64,000 nucleotides of DNA, from positions 2,916,501-2,980,500 of the forward strand of contig OY992833.1 of the NCBI GenBank assembly GCA_963921425.1, in the 5' to 3' direction. Both the position numbers and the translations under genes were made by a program. Below, one piece after another: positions 1 through 9,440 of the stretch. The notes below the pieces were generated by a model. The model was given only the letters and a program-made list of their open reading frames with translations, made no database searches and was not told the origin of the DNA. Position 1 is the first letter of the stretch. Every line of letters begins with the position of its first letter. The DNA is from Dryas octopetala. Taxonomy: Eukaryota > Streptophyta > Magnoliopsida > Rosales > Rosaceae.

Positions 1-965
1 ATACATAGGTCTTTGGGACCCATCACGATGCACATATAGGCTTTGGGCCGTGTGTCGGGATGCTTCGCCCTTTGGGGGCCGCTCTGCGTGCACGTATGAC
101 CAGGTTTGCCTGCACGTGCTGATTTTATTCACACGTGTGTATGGCCAGGATATTGCCTGCACGTGTTGGATTTTACTCCACGCGTGTGTATGGCCAGGAT
201 ATTGCCTGCCTGTAATTCCACACAGGTGTATGGCCAGGATTATTCAGGGTATATAGCATGGTGGAAAATGGAATTGGTATCTTCAGAGTTTAAGTATGGA
301 TTTTAAGTGAGAAATATCTTTCGAGTTTTATAATGATTTCGATTTTATTATTATTTTTACGACTTTGTTAATTTAGATGGCTGGTTATTGAGAAATGTGT
401 TTTGAGTTATCTTTTCCTTGAGTTCCATGAGTTTTATAACATTCTTAAAGCTTGGAAATGGTTTTAAAACTGGGGGATTTCAAAGAGTGAAGTGAGGTTT
501 TAAAGCTAAACGTGTTTTTTTTGAAGGATTTTATGAAACAGCAATTTTACTTATGTTTTCGTTTATTTAAACTGTCCACTCACTGAGAGTTATCTCACGT
601 TTTCTTTATTTTGTTTATAACATTTTTCCCCCCAGGTGTTATAGATCGCTGACGTTGGGCCGTACCACGTCGAGGCAGGACTTTCAGTTCTTCGGCGTCA
701 TTTCCCTTAAGTTGTGGAGATAACTTTTATTTTGCAATGGAAGTTTAGTTTTGCTCTGATTATCATGTGCCTTGGTGAATAAGAACTTTTTGGTTGTGGT
801 AGAGGTGGTTGCTGATTTAGAAGTGCTTTTAACAGGTTTTGAAATTTCTGGGTTAGTCCATTTTCAGGGGAGGTTTGCCGAATTTTCGGTAGGATTTTCC
901 TTGATTTTGGATTCCCGCAGGACCTCTCCGGGTTTTCAGGGTGGAATCCGGGGGCGGTCCTGTCA
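1..965 (+). repeat. 3' part of the 5' LTR of the LARD-like element
   Basis: Direct repeat of 4978-5943. It ends TGTCA at 961-965, and a three-base spacer leads into the primer-binding site. Small reading frames here recur identically in the second copy and are LTR sequence, not genes. The 5' end of this LTR lies outside the window. Confidence 0.9.
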
Positions 966-968
966 ACT

Positions 969-980
969 TGGTATCAGAGC
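969..980 (+). other. Primer-binding site (initiator tRNA-Met type)
   Basis: TGGTATCAGAGC directly after the LTR end is the standard plant retrotransposon primer site complementary to the 3' end of initiator tRNA-Met. It fixes the orientation of the element as plus. Confidence 0.9.
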
Positions 981-1057
981 ATTAGGTTTTAAAATTCCTG
1001 TAGACTCGGCACCTTGTGTGCATCCTTCGGTCTATGGAAAGGTTCTCGTCAGCTTGT

Positions 1058-1120
1058 ATGGATATGCCTCCTCGACGTGGCCGACCTCATAGAAGTTGTA
1101 GTAAGTTTTGGGGGATATAG
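1058..1120 (+). pseudogene. Remnant of a gypsy gag start
   Basis: An ATG at 1058 opens MDMPPRRGRPHR, the basic N-terminus typical of Ty3/gypsy Gag in plants, and hits TAG after 20 codons. It sits about 80 bp after the primer site, where gag is expected. Nothing downstream continues a Gag capsid or zinc knuckle, so only the start remains. Confidence 0.5.
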
Positions 1121-2574
1121 TTTATTTATTGACGTGACGTTAACGTGATTAGCGGTAGTCTTGATTCTTACACTCGAGGACTTTTAGATAATCAATAAAG
1201 GGGGAATTGAGACGGTAGAAAATGACTTGATGGATAGTAAGGAAGAGTTTTACTATTTTGGAGACTTAAGTATCATGTGATGGAAGTAAAGCTTGGTGTC
1301 TTGTGCTGAGGATAAATGTCCAAAGAATTGATAAATGTATAAGTTATGTTGGATTGATGTCAGGTCTCGTTATTGAATGGAACTTATAATTTGGAGTTGA
1401 GAATTGAAGGATTATAGTAAAGATAAACAAGGATAGACGTCGACATATTGGATTGTCTATGTGGAGGAAAAGTTACGATATATGGTGGCACCTGATTGAC
1501 TTTATTTCATGTGTATGGATTGGAATAAGTATACCATAAGTATGATTAAAGGTTTTATGGATTGATTTTGTTTCGGAAGTTCATGGAAGGAAATTAAGGA
1601 AACTGAGTAAGGTGACACGACCGTAGGTGAGGAACGATAATAAAAATTAGGTGATAGTAAGCATCTTGAAAGTGACAGCCCTAAGGTAATGGATGCTAGT
1701 GGTATTGATAAAAGAAAAAGAGAGAAGAAGTACATTGTTTGTCAGTAGCATGTGAAGTGGTGAATTAAGTTAGGGGTGAACCCGAAAATTTTAGTAACTC
1801 ACTAAACTTTCACGACTGGAGGTTAATGATTACTCGATAGACGAAATGACAATAATGATGCTCGAGGTTGTCATTGGATTTATCTCTAATAGTATTGGAT
1901 ATTGTTAGAGCTTACAAAGTTAATTAGAGTAGCGCAACAGAAGCATGGTGAGACTTAGACTGATCACCCTGACATGTTGTTAGCAAGGAGATTAGCGAGA
2001 TCGATATGAATTGAGATAGTTTGGGCAAGATCTCGAGTTTTCTTCGGATATGAAAACAGAATTATGGACTACAGCTATGAGTCATGCAAGTTGAGGACTC
2101 GCGGGTCAACTCAAGTAAGTTAGCAAACACTTCGATTGTATATTGTTGTGGTCAGACAGCATAATACACGATCATGCACTGATAACGATCTTGACGTCTC
2201 ATCTTGATTTTCTTTATGGACAAGAAGACGCTCTCTCGTTACCTATTCGTGACGTATACTTCCGCGGTACAATGATGAAATTTTTATGGATCACCTAAAG
2301 AATTTCAGGGCACGTCATCACCATAATTTTAAGACAGGAGCTTGTGGCTCACCTCTGGATATCGACATAGCGACAATCCACCTCGAATTTGTTTGGATCA
2401 GAGAAGCAAGATACTACATATAAGGAGAGATTAACTTTGGTCAAGTCTCTTGGTTGGATCATACATTGGAGGAATCGGCTTCAAAACTTGATAGAAGATT
2501 TTGAATTTGAGAGTCACCTATCTTTTATGTTTATACTAAATTTCGAGGACGAAATTTTTGTAAGGGGGGAAGGT

Positions 2575-5500
2575 TGTAACAACCCGACCCAAATTTCTCG
2601 GGAATTTAAAATTTTTATTCTACTTGGTTCATTTTAAGAGATTTTATAAGGAAACGAAATGTGAAAGACTTTGGAAATGTTTTTTTCAAAGATTTATTTT
2701 AAATATAACGATAACTTACTTTAAGGATTTTGGGATTTATTTGGAAAATAAAAAGGGTTTTGGTTTAATTTTTAATTTTTATTTTAAACTGGGCTTGACC
2801 CGAAAGTTGACTTTTAAAATTAGTGGGTTCTCAATTTTGACTTTGGGTCTGTTGGAAAGGTCTCGAGTCCACGAGTTCGTAGACACGCGGCACGCGTCAA
2901 TCGGAGCTACGGTTTGAAAGATACGGGCTTTTGAAGTGAGTGGCAAACTTGTAATTTATACAAAAGTGAGTTTTTTAAACCCAAAAAGTCAGAAACCCAT
3001 CTCTCTCCTCATTTCTCTCCCCCTCCCGTGCATTCTCTCTCTCTCTTCCCGAATTCTCCTCTCTCATCCTTTCCTTTTGACCAAACTTTGACCGGCCATA
3101 ACTCTCGCTCCCGACCTCCGATTCAGGCGTTCTTGGTGGCGTTGGAAAGCTATCGACGATACCTTTCTATTGGTTGTCTCGGATCAACCATCCGACCACT
3201 CACGACAGCACAGCAAGCCAGCAAAGTTGCGGCTGCACCACCGCGATTTCACTGTTCCGGTAGAAATTGGATGGCCGGACCTACTGGGCTTTGTTCCCCT
3301 CGTCATGGTGAGTCTAGCCATGGTCTCCACTCGTTCATACGATGCTCCACGACGGAGCAATGAGCTTGGGAAACCAAATCTCCACCGTCGGCCACACCAC
3401 CGATTTCGGCCATTTCCGGCGACTTTTGGCCGTCGGTCCAGTTGTCAAAAACGATCCTCGAGGTATGGGTAATCTTTCCCCTAAGGTGGGCACGCCCAAT
3501 TTTGAGAAATTGAAATTTTGATTTAAGAGTTTTTGTTATTTTTCGAATTCTTAAATTGGAGATGAAATCGAGTTGTTTTTGGTGCAATTGAACGTCCTAC
3601 CGTGCAATTAGGACTAATTGGAGTTGTTTTGGGGTGTTTTCTAGGTTGTGCCGCCGCTGCCCCCGTCGAAACCGCCACTTGTGGCGGCGGGTTGGGTGGT
3701 TCCTCTTGCTATTCAGCCTCCCCGGGACTCTTAGAGACAAAATCCAGGCTCCGTTGTGTTTTGGGTGAGTTTTGATGTGTTAGTTGGAGTCGGGCAGCCA
3801 CCGTGCATGGTGGTTATCACCCAAATCGATTGATCAACGGCCAAATTAATATTCTTTGTGAACTCTGGAATTAGATTGTAATGCATTGTTTTTATGGACA
3901 GAGTATGCATATCCTAAGGACAATAATCCGTGGCCGATCTATTAAGGAAACCTTAAGCCGTGTCATGGTGGTTATCAGACGTGAGAAAGGTATAATTGGT
4001 ATATGAGTATTTTGCAATGTTTTCGTTTTGGGTGTGTATTGAATTGGAGTTAGGTTGATGGTTTGCTATTGGTGGTTATTTGTGAATTCAGGATGTTTGG
4101 GAAGCTCGATTATGTGATTGGTCAGTTGCCGAACTTGGAATCGAATTAACAAGGTGGTTTAGATAATTACTTGGTGATGATTTATTTATATCGTTTACGT
4201 TGATCTTGGAGTTGTATTGATAATTGGGCGACTTAGTAATCGCGTTTGTTTGGTATAAAATTTAGTTAACTCGGGACAAACTCTAGACTTTCGGATAAGT
4301 CATAGGGGGCACTTAGATTTTTCTTCATTCGATTTCAATCGACACTCATATTCTTGACTATTTAAGTTAGTGGTACTTTTGTGTTAGGTGGATGGAGCCT
4401 CGTCTTTTGGCTATTTCTAGTGACGAACAAGAAGGGATCGTGAAATGGGAACGTATTTCCGGAAAGGATTAGACATTGATCGGTTAAACTGTGAGTGGAC
4501 TCTTGTCTCTTTAAATGATTTACGAAATTCGTGATTTATTCTATAATATAAATTTTAATTGTGAAATAGAAGTTTGAATAGGCTTTTGATTTTTTAAAGA
4601 ATTCATGAAAATTTCATCAATCATTTCACACTAAATACTTTGGGAATTTTATCTTGGGATTTGATCATTGGCATTAAATGTTGGATTTCAAATAAGTTTT
4701 GTTGTTGGAAGTTTGAAAGGAAATTAGTTTCTTATTTTTATACATATGGACTATTTCATATTTTAGCTTATGGTCAAATATTTGATTGGTTTTATGTGTT
4801 TTGAATAAGATTTATTAAGGACTATTTTACTAGTTTTGCTTATGCATTTGTGGATTGAGGATTTAAAGTTTCTGGGAACGATAAAGATATTTTCTATCCG
4901 TGAGAAAATGTTTTTATGAGTTGATTATGGAAAAATGGTTTTCAAACCACCCTTTGCAGTACCCTTCAGATTTTCAGATACATAGGTCTTTGGGACCCAT
5001 CACGATGCACATATAGGCTTTGGGCCGTGTGTCGGGATGCTTCGCCCTTTGGGGGCCGCTCTGCGTGCACGTATGACCAGGTTTGCCTGCACGTGCTGAT
5101 TTTATTCACACGTGTGTATGGCCAGGATATTGCCTGCACGTGTTGGATTTTACTCCACGCGTGTGTATGGCCAGGATATTGCCTGCCTGTAATTCCACAC
5201 AGGTGTATGGCCAGGATTATTCAGGGTATATAGCATGGTGGAAAATGGAATTGGTATCTTCAGAGTTTAAGTATGGATTTTAAGTGAGAAATATCTTTCG
5301 AGTTTTATAATGATTTCGATTTTATTATTATTTTTACGACTTTGTTAATTTAGATGGCTGGTTATTGAGAAATGTGTTTTGAGTTATCTTTTCCTTGAGT
5401 TCCATGAGTTTTATAACATTCTTAAAGCTTGGAAATGGTTTTAAAACTGGGGGATTTCAAAGAGTGAAGTGAGGTTTTAAAGCTAAACGTGTTTTTTTTG

Positions 5501-5943
5501 AAGGATTTTATGAAACAGCAATTTTACTTATGTTTTCGTTTATTTAAACTGTCCACTCACTGAGAGTTATCTCACGTTTTCTTTATTTTGTTTATAACAT
5601 TTTTCCCCCCAGGTGTTATAGATCGCTGACGTTGGGCCGTACCACGTCGAGGCAGGACTTTCAGTTCTTCGGCGTCATTTCCCTTAAGTTGTGGAGATAA
5701 CTTTTATTTTGCAATGGAAGTTTAGTTTTGCTCTGATTATCATGTGCCTTGGTGAATAAGAACTTTTTGGTTGTGGTAGAGGTGGTTGCTGATTTAGAAG
5801 TGCTTTTAACAGGTTTTGAAATTTCTGGGTTAGTCCATTTTCAGGGGAGGTTCTGCCGAATTTTCGGTAGGATTTTCCTTGATTTTGGATTCCCGCAGGA
5901 CCTCTCCGGGTTTTCAGGGTGGAATCCGGGGGCGGTCCTGTCA
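2575..5943 (+). repeat. 3' LTR of the LARD-like element (3369 bp)
   Basis: Starts TGTAACAACCC right after the purine tract and ends TGTCA, followed by CACCC. It contains a pyrimidine-rich leader-like stretch around 3000-3070 and a GC-richer segment at 3080-3480, which explains the short open frames there. No host gene is recognisable in it. Confidence 0.85.
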
Positions 5944-6862
5944 CACCCACTGTGAGAAAATATATTGTGGGGTGGCTCAGCTTATAACATTCTTAAGAAG
6001 ATAGGGAAATTCTTAGCCTTCTCACAAATATCTCAAAACGTGGGGGTGTCTAGCAAAGTGGACACAATTGATAAATGTTTAAACATATATGTGACGTCAA
6101 GGACTTATTGGAGAACAACTACTCTCGAATGGAATTTATTTCCATAAATGAATTGTATAGTTGTGTGCGCGTGTATAGTCAACCTAGTGTGGATCCAACA
6201 ATGAAAGGTTTGATTAGAGAGTAAGTTGATTATCGAGAGGAATGGGTTAAAGCCCTTATGAAAAGAGGAGCCATAGTGGAAACCCAACCTAGTTGACTGG
6301 AGATCCCAAGATCTAGGTTCAAAAGGGAAAACTAAATTATGGTATACTCTGTGCTAGCACTGCGGAGATAAAATCTCCTTCCCATTCTTATGGTAAAAAG
6401 AAGCAGTGTTACCTGAAATGTGATTAGGCTAAGCTATGCTTTTAATGATCCTATATCTTGGATTATCTAAGTGGGGTATGACATCATACTCCTTATAGGC
6501 AGTCACCTATATGAGTGTGAAATGTGGCCGTTTCTATGAGAATTTTATTGAAGGGCTGATTCTCTAGAGCACTCATGAAACCAGGATTTGTTCAGGGCCG
6601 AAATGAACACAACTGTTAGAACCAGATGTGTTTGGAAGGATATTGTGTGAGTATTATTGTCTTGATTTACACCAACGGCTGAACAGTTCAAGAAGTTACA
6701 TTCACTGATTAGCCAAGTAAATCTGATTGTACTTCACTATGGAAGGTTCAAGGCCAAAAGCTACCTATCCTGACGCGGTATCTTTCCTTAATTGAACTCT
6801 CTCATGTGTTTACGTTTCTGTCTTTGTGTATTTTTTTTCAATTTTCCATTCATGTGGGGGAT
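5944..6862 (+). mobile_element. TE-X, copy A: 3' part of the internal region
   Basis: Near-identical to 27015-27934 and 44309-45227. It is the 3' non-coding portion of an LTR element, ending in the G-rich tract ATGTGGGGGAT immediately before the LTR start at 6863. The left part of this copy was separated by the LARD-like insertion and lies outside the window. The longest open frame is about 60 codons and resembles no protein I know. Confidence 0.7.
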
Positions 6863-7042
6863 TGTTGGAAATTTTATATTAATATATGAAATTTAATATG
6901 AATAAGAAAATTGCAATGATCTCATTTCAAAGGAAAGGGTATGTTTCTTTTGAATAACATACCTAAAAGATGCCAATTGCATCACTTGGTGAAGAGATAT
7001 CATTGCATACCCAATCCACATGTATGAGAAATGTATTGTTTG
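6863..7042 (+). repeat. TE-X truncated 3' LTR, copy A
   Basis: TGTTGGAAATTTTATATT and the following ~180 bp match the first 180 bp of the 644-bp LTR at 24645-25288. Similarity stops after ATTGTTTG and the sequence jumps into the LINE tail. The same break occurs in copies B and D, so the deletion predates the duplications. Confidence 0.75.
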
Positions 7043-7205
7043 GCACATCTTATTACCCAGCACTCTATCTCTTGCTTGTGATGACATTGTATTCTGGAAG
7101 GAGAACTCCCCTTCTTGGTTGCTAGCTGCTCTTATTGAGAAGAGCAGTGAGCTTGGCCTAGAGCCTTAATAGTAAGTCTAGCAATTTCATCAAAAAAAAA
7201 AAAAA
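7043..7205 (+). mobile_element. LINE 3' tail with poly(A), copy A
   Basis: Matches the end of the longer LINE remnant at 34780-34937, including the run of 14 A at 7192-7205. Only the last ~160 bp are left here; the rest was removed together with the end of the TE-X LTR. Confidence 0.7.
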
Positions 7206-7546
7206 GATATTTGAGATATTACAAATTAATTTGCTCAAACAATATTAATTGGTTGCCCACTGTAAAAGTCGCTTCCTCGTGATCTACTATTGAAATGAAT
7301 TCAAATTGTTTAAAGCATGCTGCCATACTTTTAATTATCTTACTGATTATTGGAAGTTGCAACACCTTATTTGCCTACATAAATTTGATTAAATAAGTGA
7401 TCCATATGAATTAGATCCTTTTTTATCAGGAACTTTAAACAATGCCTATACCGAAGGCCAATCATGCAAAAGGTGCAAAAAGACTAAAGTACAAGCTGTA
7501 CAGTCTACTCGTGAATTCAAATCCCCATGACCTCGAACGTGAAGAT
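7206..7546. other. Unit spacer between LINE tail and minisatellite
   Basis: AT-rich sequence conserved in all units (28278-28618, 34938-35346, 41351-41753, 45571-45911). No gene seen. In units C and the half unit it carries about 65 extra bases before the minisatellite (35240-35305, 41661-41725). Confidence 0.6.
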
Positions 7547-7666
7547 CACGGCTAAATTCACGACCCAACTCACTACCGAACTCACGACTCCACTCACGAT
7601 CGAACTCACGACCAAACTCACGGCTCGACACACAATTTGACTCATAACCTGGCTTACTCTGAGTAT
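7547..7666. repeat. 12-bp minisatellite, copy A (10 units)
   Basis: Ten consecutive degenerate 12-mers of the type CACGACCCAACT. Because 12 is a multiple of 3 it yields open minus-strand frames rich in Arg, Glu, Phe and Ser; these are by-products of the repeat. Confidence 0.85.
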
Positions 7667-7672
7667 TGACCC

Positions 7673-7921
7673 GAGCTGCTCTAGATATAGATATGCCTCG
7701 ATACATGGGACGACCACTGAGCATATCTAAAATCCTCGATACGTGGCGACCACTGAGTAGACAGACAGCCTCAATACATGGGAAGACTATCGATCGAGCT
7801 GCTCTAGATACGGATATGTCTCAATACGTGAGACAACTACCGAGCATATCTAACATCCTAGATACATGGCGACCATCGAGTGAGTAGACAGATATCCTCG
7901 ATACGTGGGGCGACCACCGAT
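7673..7921. repeat. Dimeric 123-bp repeat built of ~40-bp units, copy A
   Basis: GAGCTGCTCTAGATA recurs at 7673 and 7796. Within each half a CTCGATACRTGGG-like core recurs about every 40 bp, giving roughly six degenerate copies. It follows the 12-bp minisatellite directly in every unit. Confidence 0.75.
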
Positions 7922-8522
7922 GTCACGCCCCCAAATTCAGTGTCAATATTATACTAAAATATAGCACGTGAATTTGCGGTGCAAGTTCGAGAAATTAAAT
8001 TCTCCCTTTAAAATCAAATAAATATAATAGTATTTTTAAAATACAAAATTTTATTCATCAAGAGATGTTTATTTAAACACAAGTGTAAGATTTTCATAAT
8101 GAAAATAAAAGTACACTTACATTTTTAAAGAAATAAAAATAAAATATTCAGACATGCTTTGTTGTATACAAAGACAACGTTCATCTCATTCCCCATGAAT
8201 CTACTTATTACTTGAAAATAACAAATGTGTGGTATTATGAGTTACACTTACCCAGTAAGTATGACAACTGAGATATATTAATTTTGCCTCATAAAATAAT
8301 CTTAATTAAAAACACACTTAACAAAGAATCAATTATGTATATTCTTGCAATAATATAATATTTTTATTTTTAGTGAATTTTATATATATTTGTAAACTTG
8401 GTATTCTTATTAACCTTCACAATAGGTAAACTTGATGAATTTTATACATTAAGCCGCAACTATCTGATGCAATCATCTTCGAAATGACTTGCATTCTCAA
8501 GTTTACTAGTATTTATATTAAT
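7922..8522. other. AT-rich unit spacer with an inverted-repeat arm
   Basis: Begins TGTCACGCCCCC and continues as AT-rich non-coding sequence. About 8235-8400 is the inverted counterpart of sequence on the far side of the LINE module (best seen as 33545-33700 against 36009-36170). No gene seen. Confidence 0.55.
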
Positions 8523-9071
8523 GAGAAAATTACAGATTTGGTCCACTTATTTTATACCAAATTCAATTTTGGTCCACGATCTTTTTTAAGTTTTGTTTTG
8601 ATTCACTAATTGTTTCATTTGTTCAATAAATGTCCAGATTTGTGACTTTAAATCTTTTGGGTTGTGTTTTCTTCAATTATAATTGAAGTATAAGTTCTCT
8701 TTCATTATTTCTTAGTCATAAAAACAAATTTGGAGTATTAAAATCTAAAAGAATTGAGATTGGGTGAAGTTTGAAAAATTGGCAATTTCGGGTACCCTAC
8801 TTTGGGGTCAATTATCTTGACTTTTAGAACTCTAATTTGAACAATTTTTATATGGTTGTAAAGAAGAAAAGCATAGCCTTAAAACAAGTATATGTTTGTT
8901 GAATTTGGATGAGATTTCATAGGGTAAAAGACAGACCAAATTTGAAAAAACAAATCTGGATCTTTATTGAATAAGTGGAAAAATTAATGGACCAAAATAT
9001 AACTTAAAAAAAATTATGAACCAAAATTGAACTAGATATAAATTAACTTGACTAAATCTGTAATTTCCTCT
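8523..9071. mobile_element. Old Mutator-like TIR MITE, copy A
   Basis: Inverted ends of about 120 bp: GAGAAAATTACAGATTTGG at the left and its diverged reverse complement ending CTGTAATTTCCTC at the right. TATTTATATTAAT flanks both sides (8510-8522 and 9072-9084). It contains no coding sequence. It is present at the same place in every unit, so it predates the array. Equivalent copies: 29581-30129, 36301-36794 (truncated), 46877-47425, and 52919-58955 interrupted by the copia element. Confidence 0.7.
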
Positions 9072-9440
9072 TATTTATATTAATTGTTTGAAGGAGATCC
9101 CATCTTTTGAATCAAAGCCATGTGCTGTGTACTGGAGGTTTAAGATTTCCGTCAAAGAAAACCATTCCCAAGCACAACTGCACAACTCTCTTCACCGCAG
9201 TTTCACTTTCTCTGTTTTCTTAAAGTGCACAAAAGTGAGGCAGAGGGTATTGGTCCTGTGTTTCTGCATTATCCTTTCACTTCACAACTTGGTTAGGAGT
9301 GGCTGATTAGAAGTTTAGAAATTAGTTTAGAAATTTATGACACCTGGCTGGTCCTCATCATTATAAAATACCAAAACCTTGTAAGGAGACTTAATTTAAA
9401 GATGTCAGAACTGAAACTATGTTTTCACCCAATCTCATAG
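9072..9440. other. 3' flank of PPR gene A
   Basis: No gene seen. About 110 bp present here (roughly 9117-9240) are missing from unit B, and more is missing from unit C. In units D and E the deletion extends through this region into the coding sequence. Confidence 0.5.

Larger units (their letters stand above)
966..2574 (+). mobile_element. Internal region of the LARD-like element, essentially non-coding
   Basis: About 1.6 kb between primer site and purine tract. No long open frame is present in any frame. The only gag-like trace is the short frame at 1058-1120. The last ~180 bp (from about 2389) end in a frame and motif resembling the extreme 3' end of gypsy pol, followed at 2562-2573 by the polypurine tract AAGGGGGGAAGG. 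The middle is anonymous AT-rich sequence. Confidence 0.75.
1..5943 (+). mobile_element. Non-autonomous Ty3/gypsy LTR element with very long LTRs (LARD-like), left end cut by window
   Basis: Positions 1-965 and 4978-5943 are the same sequence, differing by eye only by one inserted base in the second copy near 5854. The first copy is followed by a tRNA-Met primer site (969-980). The right LTR begins at 2575 just after a purine tract, so the LTR is 3369 bp and the internal part only about 1.6 kb. No protease, reverse transcriptase or integrase reading frame exists between the LTRs, so the element must have been mobilised in trans. Long LTRs, the start of a gag-like frame and the GAGGACGAAA-type 3' end recall Tekay/Del chromoviruses; that lineage is inference. 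The right flank starts CACCC, which matches the uninterrupted site at 27015-27019. Confidence 0.85.

Noticed and set aside
50..306. Cys/Val-rich small frames repeated at 5027-5283
   Set aside because: They are in the LTR direct repeat; identical copies reflect LTR identity, not a conserved gene.
3028..3472. Overlapping ~100-codon frames
   Set aside because: GC-richer part of the LARD-like LTR; no domain and no coding signature.
7547..7666. CRISPR-like array of short repeats
   Set aside because: The 12-mers are contiguous with no unique spacers, and the sequence is plainly plant nuclear DNA.
7446..7724. Minus-strand Arg/Ser/Glu-rich reading frames across the unit repeat (also at 28518, 35333, 45811)
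   Set aside because: They exist because a 12-bp repeat preserves the frame. They extend into non-coding flanks and differ between units in ways unlike coding change.
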